DNA of 64,000 bases. Origin: RUG14300 sp964391805 (lineage in GTDB: Bacteria > Bacillota > Clostridia > Christensenellales > CAG-1252). The notes beneath the pieces are model-generated. The model saw only the letters and a list, made by a program, of their open reading frames with translations, did no database searches and was not told the origin of the DNA. This document shows, in pieces, positions 50,624-59,515 of the stretch. Every line of letters starts with the position of its first letter. Position 1 is the first letter of the stretch. Location of the stretch: NCBI GenBank assembly GCA_964391805.1, contig CAYMNK010000002.1, positions 155,869-219,868 of the forward strand, given 5' to 3'. A program made the position numbers and the translations under genes.

Positions 50624-52513
50624 TTATTTCTTAGATATTGCTTTGAACTTACAAGATGCTATACACATACCGCACTTGATACATTTCTCGGTATCGATAA
50701 TTCTTGACGGAAGTTTATGATTAGGAGCAACATAGTCGGTCTTAGCGATAGCGTTGACGGGACATTGTCTTTCGCATAATCCGCAACCGATACATTTATC
50801 CTTATCGATATCGTAAACCATCAATTTCTTACAAACGTGTGCAGGACACTTCTTGTCTACGATATGAGCAATGTATTCATCTCTAAAATGTGCAAGAGTG
50901 GAAAGAATCGGGTTAGGAGCAGTCTGTCCTAATGCACACAACGAGTTGTTCTTGATATTCTTAGCAAGCTCATCTAACTTATCAAGATCTTCCATGGTAG
51001 CTTTACCCTCGGTAATCTTGGTAAGTATCTCAAGCATTCTCTTGGTACCGATACGGCAAGGAGAACATTTACCACAGGATTCGTCACAAATAAATTCCAT
51101 ATAGAACTTCGCAACGTCAACCATACAGTTATCTTCGTCCATTACGATTGCACCGCCCGAACCCATCATGGAGCCCTTAGCTACGAGGTTATCGAAGTCG
51201 ATCAATGCATCCAAATCGTCCTTAGTCAAACAACCGCCCGAAGGACCGCCTGTTTGAATAGCTTTAAATTCCTTACCGTTAGGAATACCACCACCGATAT
51301 CATAAATAAGTTCTCTAAGTGTGGTTCCCATAGGTACTTCGACAAGACCTACGTTATTGACCTTACCGCCAAGAGCGAATACCTTGGTACCTCTCGATTT
51401 TTCGGTACCGTGCTGTGTGAATGATTGATATCCTTCTCTTAAAATGTAGGGAACACATGCCAATGTTTCAACGTTATTAACGATGGTAGGTCTACCCCAT
51501 AATCCCTTAACAGCGGGGAAAGGAGGACGAGGACGAGGCATACCACGTTGTCCCTCGATAGAATTCAACAATGCAGTTTCTTCACCGCAAACGAATGCAC
51601 CTGCACCGAGTCTGATATGTACTCTAAATGAGAAGTTAGTACCTAAGATATTATCTCCGAGCAAGCCCATATCTTCGGCTTGCTTAATAGCAATGTTCAA
51701 TCTCTTAACTGCGATAGGATACTCTGCACGAACATAGAAATAACCGTTTTGTGCGCCGATAGCATAACCTGCTATCATCATACCCTCGATAACTGCCAAG
51801 GGGTTACCTTCGAGAATGGATCTATCCATGAATGCACCGGGGTCGCCCTCGTCGCCGTTACATACAACGTATTTTTCGCCTTCGGGTTGTGCATATGCAA
51901 ATTGCCATTTACGACCTGTGGGGAATCCACCGCCGCCACGGCCTCTCAATCCGCTATTCAAAATCTCATTGATAACGTCTTGTCTATCCATTTGAAGGGC
52001 TCTTGCCAATCCGCGGAATGCGCCTGCGCCTAAGCCTTCCTCAATCTTTTCGGGGTTGATGCTACCGCAACCGTGTAATGCTATACGAACCTGCTTTTTA
52101 TAGAAATTGATTTCATCTTGCTTGGTTACCTTTTCAAGCGTTCTGGGATCAACATAAAGCAATCTTTCGACTATTTCGCCTTTTTCGATATCTTGCTCAA
52201 CAATTTCTTTTACATCCTCGATACCAACCATTCTATAAAGGGTATCTTCGGGATAAATCTTAACGAAAGGTCCTTGAGAACAGAAACCAAAACATCCTAC
52301 CAAGTTAACGGATACCTTATCTTCCAATCCCTTTTCGGCAATCAATCTCTCGAATTCGTTCTTGATTTCCTCGGAATGAGATGATAAACAGCCTGTACCA
52401 CCGCATAATACGATGTGACGCTTACCGTCTGCACCTGTGAATTTAGCATCTAAACAAGAAGAATACTTCTCACAAACCTTTTCAAGTGACTCAAAACTCC
52501 TAATGATCTCCAT
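50624..52513 (-). CDS. hydB: NuoF-like flavoprotein subunit of the hydrogenase
   Basis: The 629-residue product has an N-terminal thioredoxin-like [2Fe-2S] domain with CGGTGC and GCFGFC (about 1-120). The NuoF core follows with GRGGGGFPTGRKW (NADH and FMN binding), CNGDEGDPGAFMD, and CGKCSPCRIGTKR for a [4Fe-4S] cluster. The C-terminus has a two-cluster ferredoxin domain (CIGCGLCERQCPVNA and CIKCGMCIASC). This is the NADH-oxidising subunit where flavin-based bifurcation is thought to happen. It is 14 bases upstream of hydA. Confidence 0.96.
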   Translation of the reverse strand: MEIIRSFESLEKVCEKYSSCLDAKFTGADGKRHIVLCGGTGCLSSHSEEIKNEFERLIAEKGLEDKVSVNLVGCFGFCSQGPFVKIYPEDTLYRMVGIEDVKEIVEQDIEKGEIVERLLYVDPRTLEKVTKQDEINFYKKQVRIALHGCGSINPEKIEEGLGAGAFRGLARALQMDRQDVINEILNSGLRGRGGGGFPTGRKWQFAYAQPEGEKYVVCNGDEGDPGAFMDRSILEGNPLAVIEGMMIAGYAIGAQNGYFYVRAEYPIAVKRLNIAIKQAEDMGLLGDNILGTNFSFRVHIRLGAGAFVCGEETALLNSIEGQRGMPRPRPPFPAVKGLWGRPTIVNNVETLACVPYILREGYQSFTQHGTEKSRGTKVFALGGKVNNVGLVEVPMGTTLRELIYDIGGGIPNGKEFKAIQTGGPSGGCLTKDDLDALIDFDNLVAKGSMMGSGGAIVMDEDNCMVDVAKFYMEFICDESCGKCSPCRIGTKRMLEILTKITEGKATMEDLDKLDELAKNIKNNSLCALGQTAPNPILSTLAHFRDEYIAHIVDKKCPAHVCKKLMVYDIDKDKCIGCGLCERQCPVNAIAKTDYVAPNHKLPSRIIDTEKCIKCGMCIASCKFKAISKK

Positions 52514-52516
52514 TTA

Positions 52517-52999
52517 TTATACCTCCTTCGCTCTATACTCTTCTATGATCGAGGGAACTGAATTAACGGATACCTTGGGATATACCTGACCGTTAATGGT
52601 TACAGCCGGAGCAATACCGCACGCACCGATACAGCGCAATGCGTCTATCGTGAATAATCCGTCCTCGGTGGTTTCACCCGGAGCAATTCCAAGTATTTCT
52701 GAGAACTTATCGATAACCTGTTGTGCACCCTTGACGTAGCAAGCAGTACCTAAACAACAACCGATTACATACTTTCCCTTAGGTTGAAGGGAGAAAAATG
52801 AGTAGAATGTAACGACGCCGTAGATTTCGGCAACAGATATACCGGTTCTCTCGGATACGAGCTCCTGAACTTCAAGAGGAATATAACCGAATTCCTTTTG
52901 AATATCGCTCAGGATCATCATAAGCGGAGTCTTCTCGTCCAAATATCTGTCACAGATTGCATTGATTAGCGTAACAGCATTTTCACTTAAATGAGCCAT
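52517..52999 (-). CDS. hydC: NuoE-like [2Fe-2S] subunit of the hydrogenase
   Basis: The 160-residue product matches NuoE/HndA. It has a helical N-terminus, then a thioredoxin-like fold with cysteines in CLGTACYVKGAQQ and ALRCIGACGIAPAV that bind one [2Fe-2S] cluster. It relays electrons between the flavoprotein and the other clusters. It is the first gene of the hydABC operon, with AAGGAGG at a good distance before the ATG. The upstream leader is AT-rich and ends at a structured repeat. Confidence 0.96.
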   Translation of the reverse strand: MAHLSENAVTLINAICDRYLDEKTPLMMILSDIQKEFGYIPLEVQELVSERTGISVAEIYGVVTFYSFFSLQPKGKYVIGCCLGTACYVKGAQQVIDKFSEILGIAPGETTEDGLFTIDALRCIGACGIAPAVTINGQVYPKVSVNSVPSIIEEYRAKEV

Positions 53000-53201
53000 A
53001 TTAGCCCTCCTTTAATAGTATACAAAATCATAAAATAAATTGTTTTCCTCTAAAAAACAACATTTATAATATTATACAATACTTGTTCGCTTGTTGTCAA
53101 TAGCGATTTTTATTTTATTTTTTATATTTAAAATGGAAGTGAATTCCCAAAGTAAATTCCACAGTGGATTTTGTAATATACATTGAGACATACTGTTTTT
53201 T

Positions 53202-53535
53202 TGCGGATCAGATACCGACGCGTTGCGTCGCTGCTTCGCAGTTCGACTACAGACTTCATCTTTCGCTCAGTATGACATGATAGTATGTGTGTTATCGTTC
53301 GTAAGATACCAAATTGTTGCACAATTTGATTCGCACTTTGTGCGAATTTCGACTGCGCTCAGTATGACGGCGAACGAAATTTCGCTCAGTATGACAAAAT
53401 AGAACGCTATCGCTTAACAAGGAATCAGATACCGATGCCAACGGCATCGCGACTACGCCGTCCGACTTCGGGTTATCACCCTACGCTCAGTATAACATTT
53501 GATGGTATAGTGCTATTCTATTATTACACAGAATG
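53202..53535 (+). repeat. Dispersed structured repeat block 16
   Basis: It contains GGATCAGATACCGACGCgttGCGTCG with CTGCttcGCAG, TTCGACTAC, AGACttcATCT and CGCTCAGTATGACATG. The TIR module follows at 53296-53376, and then GGAATCAGATACCGATGCCaacGGCATCG with GGGTtatcACCC and CGCTCAGTATAACATTTG. Confidence 0.85.
53296..53376 (+). repeat. TIR-bounded repeat module (variant ends CGTTCG/CGAACG)
   Basis: CGTTCG at 53296-53301 pairs with CGAACG at 53371-53376. Inside are AAATTGttgcaCAATTT and TTCGCACtttGTGCGAA. The ends and the inner stems differ from those of the CGTCCGC copies but still pair. Confidence 0.8.
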
Positions 53536-53597
53536 ACATGCATATTTGCCTGTTATTCTACATTTTACGACTTTTTTACACCATTTTTCAAAATGGA

Positions 53598-53625
53598 TTG
53601 ACGAAAGCGGGTGTAAAAGTATAAA
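53598..53625 (+). promoter_or_regulatory. Promoter of pepV
   Basis: TTGACG at 53598-53603 and TATAAA at 53620-53625 are 16 bases apart, about 40 bases before the ATG, which has AGGAG upstream. Confidence 0.6.
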
Positions 53626-53665
53626 ATATGTATATATGCTTAATTAGCGGATTTAGGAGAGTAAT

Positions 53666-54970
53666 ATGAAAAATTATTTTAATGAAATGTACGAAGCTCT
53701 TAGGGGCTTAATCAATATCAATTCAGTTGAAGGTGAGCCTCAAGACAACGCTCCTTTCGGAATAGGTCCTAAAATGGCACTCGAATATTCTTTGAACTTG
53801 GCAAAAAGCATAGGGTTCAAGGTTAAAAACATAGATAATTATGTCGGCTGGGCTGAAATCGGAGAAGGCGAATTGTTCGGTATATTGGCACATGTAGACA
53901 CAGTACCGCTACTCGACGGATGGAAAGCAGATCCCTTGTCTTGCGATATCGTAGACGGCGAAATCATCGGAAGAGGTGTTGTAGACGATAAAGGTCCGTT
54001 TATTCTATCCCTTTATGCAGTCAAATCCTTACTTGACGAAGGCAAATTGCCTAATAAACGTATTAGATTTATAATCGGTGCTAACGAGGAAAGCGGTTGG
54101 GCTTGTATGGATAGATATCTGCTTACAGAAGAAATTCCGACACTTGCTATTTCTCCCGACGGAGACTTCCCCGTAATTAATTGCGAAAAAGCAGTTGCAC
54201 ATCTCGAAATGGCTTTACCCTGCCCCGAATATATTCTCGAAATCGATGCTGGCGACAGAGTAAATATGGTTCCCGATAAGGCTTATGCTAAATTTTCGTG
54301 CATTTCCGACGTTGCAATCACTTATGCTCTACACTATGGCGTTAAACTCAAAATGGACGGTGATAATTGGATCGCCACCGCAGAAGGACGTTCGGCACAC
54401 GGTTCGACACCTTGCCTCGGCGATAATGCGTTACTCAAAATACTAAATACAGTCGCTTCGATCGACGAAGAATTGAATAATCTTGCCGTTTCTTTGGGCT
54501 CTTGTGACGGTTCTAAGTGCAATATAGGTCTTAGCGACGAAGTGAGCGGTTCACTATCCATGAACGTAGGTTATGCAAAAAAGAAGGACGACAAATTGCT
54601 TATCGGTCTCGATATTCGTTTCCCCATATCTTTCACCCACGAAGAAATCGTAAATAGACTACAAGAACACTTTCCAAATGCTACGTTTACAATGGAAGGC
54701 TCTCATCCCGCTCTTTATTTCGCAGAAGACGATCCGTTTGTACAAGTTCTCTTGAATGCATATAAGGAAGTAACAGGTCAAGCCGACGCACGTCCCATGA
54801 CCATTGGCGGTGCAACATATGCAAGAGCCTTACCAAGAGCATTGGCTTTCGGTCCGTGTTTCCCCGATAAAGATAATCTATGCCACCACGTTAATGAAAG
54901 AATGAGCGTAAAAGACTTCATGGATACATTCAACATCTACCGCATAGCTATCAACAAACTCTGTTTCTAA
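53666..54970 (+). CDS. pepV: M20-family dipeptidase (PepV/Sapep)
   Basis: The 434-residue product has the M20 zinc peptidase motifs: GILAHVDTVPLLDGW (metal histidine and catalytic Asp), GRGVVDDKGP (bridging Asp) and GANEESGWACMDRY (catalytic Glu pair). A lid domain follows with ATAEGRSAHGSTP and the final C-terminal GGATYARALP and LCHHVNERM. The lid insert matches PepV and Sapep, which cleave dipeptides in the cytoplasm. The size of about 430 residues is slightly below the usual 470. It is a single gene with its own promoter and terminator. Confidence 0.93.
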   Translation: MKNYFNEMYEALRGLININSVEGEPQDNAPFGIGPKMALEYSLNLAKSIGFKVKNIDNYVGWAEIGEGELFGILAHVDTVPLLDGWKADPLSCDIVDGEIIGRGVVDDKGPFILSLYAVKSLLDEGKLPNKRIRFIIGANEESGWACMDRYLLTEEIPTLAISPDGDFPVINCEKAVAHLEMALPCPEYILEIDAGDRVNMVPDKAYAKFSCISDVAITYALHYGVKLKMDGDNWIATAEGRSAHGSTPCLGDNALLKILNTVASIDEELNNLAVSLGSCDGSKCNIGLSDEVSGSLSMNVGYAKKKDDKLLIGLDIRFPISFTHEEIVNRLQEHFPNATFTMEGSHPALYFAEDDPFVQVLLNAYKEVTGQADARPMTIGGATYARALPRALAFGPCFPDKDNLCHHVNERMSVKDFMDTFNIYRIAINKLCF

Positions 54971-54983
54971 AATAACTAAAAGT

Positions 54984-55037
54984 TAAAACGTCTCGAATCA
55001 ACCGTTTTATCGGTTAACACAAATTCGGGACGTTTTC
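54984..55037 (+). terminator. Terminator of pepV
   Basis: AAAACGTC-x-CGAAT pairs with ATTCG-x-GACGTTTT. An inner hairpin AACCG/CGGTT sits in the loop. A T-rich stretch follows. Confidence 0.8.
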
Positions 55038-55072
55038 TTTTTTGTCTTTTCAATAAAAACAAATCTAATGAC

Positions 55073-55101
55073 TTGCAAAAATTCCTATATAAGGTTATAA
55101 T
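55073..55101 (+). promoter_or_regulatory. Promoter of the ecf operon
   Basis: TTGCAA at 55073-55078 and TATAAT at 55096-55101 are 17 bases apart, about 30 bases before the TTG start of ecfA1. Confidence 0.7.
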
Positions 55102-55131
55102 TAAGTATACTTTTTGCACGGGAGTACCAAG

Positions 55132-55995
55132 TTGACTGCACTTTCATTTAAAAATGTATCGTTTACATATGACGGAGACGAAGAAAACATTGTCAATGCA
55201 CTGACAAATGTTTCTTTTGATATTCAAGAAGGCGAATTTGTCACTATTTGCGGGGGTAACGGTTCGGGTAAAAGCACCCTTTCTAAACTCTGCAACGGAC
55301 TTTTGCTCCCCGATAACGGCTCAGTCGAAGTTTTCGGACAGACAACCACACCCGATGAAAACGATAAATCAAATAAAAAAGTGTTTGAAATCTTTTCGAC
55401 AGTCGGATTGATATTCCAAAATCCCGATACCCAAATGGTATCGTCTATAATCGAAGACGATGTGGCTTTCGGCCCCGAAAACTTAGGTCTTCCGAGAGAA
55501 GAAATCGAATTAAGAGTAACCGAATCGCTTCGTGCAGTCGGAATGGAAGAGTATAGAAAGCATACACCTACTCGACTTAGCGGAGGGCAAAAACAGCGTA
55601 TCGCTATTGCCGGTGTGCTTGCTATGAAACCTAAAATCTTGGTTCTCGACGAATCGACCTCGATGCTCGATCCCGACGGACGTGAAGAAGTATTGAATAT
55701 TGTGCTCAAACTTAACAAAGAAAACGGCATTACGGTACTGCATATAACTCACAATATGGATGATTGTGCATTCGGTTCAAGAACGCTTGTATTAAAGAAC
55801 GGTTTCCTTGTCTTCGACGGTAAACCCGACGATTTATTTTCCGATTTGGACTTAGTACAAAAATGCAATCTCGAACTTCCGCCCCTACAAAATGCGGTAC
55901 ATCTACTCAAAGGATACGGAATAGATATAGATAAGCCTATTAAAAACGAAAAGGAGTTGGCTCAACTGCTATGGCAATTAAAACAAAAAATCTAA
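55132..55995 (+). CDS. ecfA1: Energy-coupling factor transporter ATPase EcfA1
   Basis: The 287-residue product is an ABC ATPase with Walker A GGNGSGKST, Q-loop VGLIFQNPDTQMV, signature LSGGQKQR, Walker B ILVLDESTSMLDP and H-loop ITHNMDD. The FQNPDxQ Q-loop is typical of EcfA proteins. ECF modules import vitamins and metal ions using exchangeable S components. The start is taken as TTG 55132, seven bases after GGGAG; a TTG at 55114 in frame has poorer spacing. It overlaps ecfA2 by 25 bases. Confidence 0.93.
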   Translation: MTALSFKNVSFTYDGDEENIVNALTNVSFDIQEGEFVTICGGNGSGKSTLSKLCNGLLLPDNGSVEVFGQTTTPDENDKSNKKVFEIFSTVGLIFQNPDTQMVSSIIEDDVAFGPENLGLPREEIELRVTESLRAVGMEEYRKHTPTRLSGGQKQRIAIAGVLAMKPKILVLDESTSMLDPDGREEVLNIVLKLNKENGITVLHITHNMDDCAFGSRTLVLKNGFLVFDGKPDDLFSDLDLVQKCNLELPPLQNAVHLLKGYGIDIDKPIKNEKELAQLLWQLKQKI

Positions 55996-56840
55996 ATTTT
56001 ACATATTCTAAGGGTGCCCCTTACGAAAAGCACGCCTTGAAAAATGTAACCTTGCATATTAAGCAAGGAGATTTTTGCTGTATTTTAGGTCAAACAGGCT
56101 CGGGTAAAAGTACCCTACTCCAACACTTTAACGGCCTTATCAAAAGACAAGACGGAGACTTGCAAGTTCTCGACTTCGATTTAACTAAGAAAAAATTCAA
56201 TTATAAAGCACTGCGTTTCGCAGTAGGAATGATATTTCAATATCCAGAATATCAGCTCTTTGACGATACTATAGCACGAGACGTGTCATACGGGCCTAAA
56301 AATATGAAGCTCGACTCCGAAACAATTGATAAAAGAGTTAGGAGATCTATACAATTAGTCGGTTTAAACTACGATGAAATAGCTGAAAAATCACCGTTTG
56401 AAATCAGTGGAGGTCAAAAACGCAGAGTTGCCATCGCGGGTGTTATTTCCATGGAACCTAAGGTTCTCGTACTCGACGAACCTACTGCAGGACTCGATCC
56501 ATCGGGTAAAAATGAAATAATGGAATTGGTACTCTCTTTAAAAGAAAATATGACTCATACCGTGGTAATGGTTACACACGATATGGATCTTGTAGCAAAA
56601 TACGCTACACACGTCATCGTACTGAAAAATGGTGAAGTCGCTTATGACGGTACACCTGAAGAACTGTTTGCAAATAACGGACTTGTAACAAGTTGTTCAC
56701 TGAGATTGCCTTCGGGCGTAGTCCTCGCTAACGAACTAAGGGCACAAGGCTTCAATATAGATAAAAACGCTATTACTGTAGAAAAAGTGGCAGAATGCGT
56801 TAATAATGAATTCGATAATAAGGAGAACGACGATGCTTAA
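55971..56840 (+). CDS. ecfA2: Energy-coupling factor transporter ATPase EcfA2
   Basis: The 289-residue product is the second ECF ATPase, with Walker A GQTGSGKST, Q-loop VGMIFQYPEYQLF, signature ISGGQKRR and Walker B VLVLDEPTAGLDP. The MIFQYPEYQLF Q-loop separates it from EcfA1 and marks it as the A2 partner. The two ATPases form a heterodimer under the EcfT scaffold. Its end overlaps the start of ecfT by eight bases. Confidence 0.95.
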   Translation: MAIKTKNLNFTYSKGAPYEKHALKNVTLHIKQGDFCCILGQTGSGKSTLLQHFNGLIKRQDGDLQVLDFDLTKKKFNYKALRFAVGMIFQYPEYQLFDDTIARDVSYGPKNMKLDSETIDKRVRRSIQLVGLNYDEIAEKSPFEISGGQKRRVAIAGVISMEPKVLVLDEPTAGLDPSGKNEIMELVLSLKENMTHTVVMVTHDMDLVAKYATHVIVLKNGEVAYDGTPEELFANNGLVTSCSLRLPSGVVLANELRAQGFNIDKNAITVEKVAECVNNEFDNKENDDA

Positions 56841-57711
56841 AGATGTTTCGTTCGGTCAATATTATCCTACCAATTCGGTAATTCATAGGCTCGACCCTCG
56901 TGTTAAGCTGTTAATGATGATTGCTTATGTCGTTTTGATATTCTTTATTCAAAGCTACATCGGATATCTTTTATTCGCACTTTTCGTTGTTATTGCTTCG
57001 GCTATAGCAAAGATTCCTTTTAAGTCGTTGCTTAAGTCCATTAAAGCGGTAGCGTTCCTCGTTATTTTTATTTCGATCATCAACATATTCTTCTATAGTG
57101 GAGACGGCGAACCGCTTTGGTCGTGGTGGATATTGACAGTCTATATCGACGGATTGGTATTCTCCTCTAAAATGGCTCTTAGACTTATATTGCTCGTTTT
57201 AGGTCCTGCGATATTGACATATACCACGACACCGATTGAATTAACAAATGCTATAGAAAGTCTATTGTCGCCACTAAAACTCGTAAAGTTCCCCGTACAC
57301 GATCTTGCGGTTATTATGAGTATCGCACTCAGAATGATACCCACCCTAATGGAAGAAACCGAAAGAATTACACTTGCACAAAAAGCAAGAGGTGCCGATC
57401 TCGACACCGGCAATTTATTCCAAAAAATAAAGTCGATGGTTCCTATACTCGTTCCGCTTTTTGTATGTGCATTTAGGCGCGCAGACGAATTAGCGCTCGC
57501 ATTGGAATCTCGTTGCTATGACGCTACCCCGAACCGCACAACATATAAGGTGCTTACATTAAAGGGACGAGACTTCGCATTTATCGCACTATTCTTCCTA
57601 TTTATGGCTATGGCAATTATAGATGTTGCTATGCCTATTTATTTCCCATGCTCATCAAGTTGGATAGAAGGTTTTTACGATAATGCATTCTTCTCTCTAT
57701 TTGGTCTATAA
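56833..57711 (+). CDS. ecfT: Energy-coupling factor transporter transmembrane protein EcfT
   Basis: The 292-residue product has about five or six transmembrane helices and the coupling motif RRADELALALESRCYD (Ala-Arg-Gly type helices that touch the ATPases), plus LAQKARGADLDTGN. It links the ATPases to S components that bind the substrate. The start is ATG 56833 because AAGGAG lies seven bases upstream. It follows ecfA2 and precedes truA by two bases, the classic Firmicutes order. Confidence 0.95.
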   Translation: MLKDVSFGQYYPTNSVIHRLDPRVKLLMMIAYVVLIFFIQSYIGYLLFALFVVIASAIAKIPFKSLLKSIKAVAFLVIFISIINIFFYSGDGEPLWSWWILTVYIDGLVFSSKMALRLILLVLGPAILTYTTTPIELTNAIESLLSPLKLVKFPVHDLAVIMSIALRMIPTLMEETERITLAQKARGADLDTGNLFQKIKSMVPILVPLFVCAFRRADELALALESRCYDATPNRTTYKVLTLKGRDFAFIALFFLFMAMAIIDVAMPIYFPCSSSWIEGFYDNAFFSLFGL

Positions 57712-57713
57712 TT

Positions 57714-58445
57714 ATGAGATTTTTATTGACGATACAGTATAAAGGAACAAACTTTGCAGGTTGGCAAACTCAACCGAATCTTAGGACGGTGCAACAAACG
57801 CTTCAAGATGCCATATATCAATTAACAGGTGAACAAGTCACACTGCACGCATCGGGTAGAACAGACGCGGGCGTACATGCATTAGGTCAAAGGGTTCATT
57901 TCGATTCAGATACAAGCATTCCTGCCGAAAAATTACCTTTCGCCCTCAATGTTCGTCTTCCGAACGACTTAAAAGTTGTTGAGGCACAAATAGTTCACGA
58001 CGGATTCAACGCAAGATTTGACGTAAAAAAGAAAACTTATGTATATAAGTTCTATACCACGCCCCACGAAAATCCTTTGCTCTTCGATGGTTATGCACAT
58101 TTACCGATTAAGCCCGATTATGACTCAATGCGGAAGGTTGCAGACTTATTAGAAGGCGAACACGATTTTAAATGCTGTCAAGCCACAGGCGGACATGTAA
58201 AAACAACAGTAAGAACCATTTATTCGATAAATATCAAAAGTGACGGTAATCTATATGAAATCGCAGTTACCGGGAATGGTTTTTTATACAATATGGTAAG
58301 AATAATCGCCGGAACGCTTTATTATGCGGGAATTGGTAAAATAAAAGCAAAAGACGTTGAAAACGCATTAAATACAGGGGATCGAACTTCTTTGGGCAAA
58401 ACGCTCGAGGCTAAGGGATTGTATTTATACAGCGTAGAGTATTAA
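57714..58445 (+). CDS. truA: tRNA pseudouridine(38-40) synthase TruA
   Basis: The 243-residue product matches TruA. It has YKGTNFAGWQTQPNLRTVQ, the catalytic Asp in HASGRTDAGVHALGQRVHF, KKKTYVYKFYT and the C-terminal GNGFLYNMVRIIAGTL. It makes pseudouridine at positions 38-40 in the anticodon arm of many tRNAs. It is the last gene of the ecf operon; in many Firmicutes this block follows the ribosomal protein cluster, which is not present here. A repeat block begins about 45 bases downstream. Confidence 0.96.
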   Translation: MRFLLTIQYKGTNFAGWQTQPNLRTVQQTLQDAIYQLTGEQVTLHASGRTDAGVHALGQRVHFDSDTSIPAEKLPFALNVRLPNDLKVVEAQIVHDGFNARFDVKKKTYVYKFYTTPHENPLLFDGYAHLPIKPDYDSMRKVADLLEGEHDFKCCQATGGHVKTTVRTIYSINIKSDGNLYEIAVTGNGFLYNMVRIIAGTLYYAGIGKIKAKDVENALNTGDRTSLGKTLEAKGLYLYSVEY

Positions 58446-58487
58446 GGTTTTTGAGTGAAGAGTATATGCGAAGACTTACCTTTTTAT

Positions 58488-58740
58488 ATGGATGCAGATA
58501 CCGACGCTATGCGTCGCTGCTTCGCAGTTCGACTACGCTACGCTCCGCTCAGTATGACATTGAATGTGAGAATTATCGCCCGCAAGATACCAAATTGTTG
58601 CACAATTTGATTCTCACTTCGTTCGAATTTCGACTACGCTTACGCTTCGCTCAGTATGACGGCGGACGCTCAGTATTCGTGGCTCAGTATGGCATTTGAA
58701 GTGCAGTGCTATTCATAGTTTTTTTGCTCAGTATGACAAG
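58488..58740 (+). repeat. Dispersed structured repeat block 17
   Basis: GGATGCAGATACCGACGCtatGCGTCG with CTGCttcGCAG and TTCGACTAC, then CGCTCAGTATGACATTG. A TIR module (CGCCCGC...GCGGACG) lies at about 58577-58668 with AAATTGttgcaCAATTT inside. Degenerate CAGTATG units end the block. Confidence 0.85.
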
Positions 58741-58797
58741 ATTGATGTCATTAGAAATTCTTTCTAAATTATTTAGCACAATCGTATATTATTGTTT

Positions 58798-59394
58798 TTA
58801 GAATTCAATCAATACCGCTCTGCATGGTGAGCCGTCTGCACCAGATAAGTTTAAGGGGGCAGAATTCAAATAGTAAACACCTTCGGAAACAGCGGATAAA
58901 TTGATTCCTTCAAGTAAAACAATGTCTGCGGATAATAACTCGAGATGCACCGCCATAGGTTCGTTTTGCGGTCCTACGGTTTGAGGCTCATTCCCAAAAA
59001 GCAATATATTGGAAGATGCAAATACCTTTGATGCCTCTAACGATACCTCTATATCACCTTTTATCAATATTCTCTTTGCCGATTCAACATTTTGTTTTTT
59101 AGCTTTTTCAATTATTTGTATTGCATCGCTCTCGGTTACAATACCACCACGATGTTCCGCTACATATGCAAGGCCTATAAATGATTCAAGAGACAGCTCA
59201 TCTACGGCTTTACCGCTCTCGATAAAATGACGTGGTGCATCTATATGCGTTCCGTTATGAGCACACATACTGAATGCGGTCAAATTATATAGATCACCTT
59301 TTTCGATTGAATTAAGCGTTATCCTTTTAGGTTCAGGATCACCGGGATACACCAAACAATCGAAAACTTCTTGAGAGACGTCATATATCTTCAT
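58798..59394 (-). CDS. Cyclase-family metal-dependent hydrolase (KynB-like)
   Basis: The 198-residue product has the cyclase-family signature HNGTHIDAPRHF (metal-binding His-x-Gly-Thr-His-x-Asp), an N-terminal YPGDPEP and C-terminal strands typical of the fold. Members include arylformamidases (kynurenine formamidases) and isatin hydrolases. The substrate cannot be fixed; no tryptophan degradation genes are nearby. The start ATG has a promoter about 30 bases upstream on the minus strand. It is a single gene. Confidence 0.88.
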   Translation of the reverse strand: MKIYDVSQEVFDCLVYPGDPEPKRITLNSIEKGDLYNLTAFSMCAHNGTHIDAPRHFIESGKAVDELSLESFIGLAYVAEHRGGIVTESDAIQIIEKAKKQNVESAKRILIKGDIEVSLEASKVFASSNILLFGNEPQTVGPQNEPMAVHLELLSADIVLLEGINLSAVSEGVYYLNSAPLNLSGADGSPCRAVLIEF

Positions 59395-59426
59395 AGTTCA
59401 CTCCTAAATACACATTACTTTTTAAA

Positions 59427-59455
59427 ATTATAGCATAAGTTTTTCTCTTTTTCAA
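59427..59455 (-). promoter_or_regulatory. Promoter of the cyclase-family gene
   Basis: On the minus strand TTGAAA (59450-59455) and TATAAT (59427-59432) are separated by 17 bases. Confidence 0.65.
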
Positions 59456-59515
59456 TATATTAGCCTATTCCGCTAAATACAAAGGCTCGACACCAATTTC
59501 ATCAAACCTAAACTA

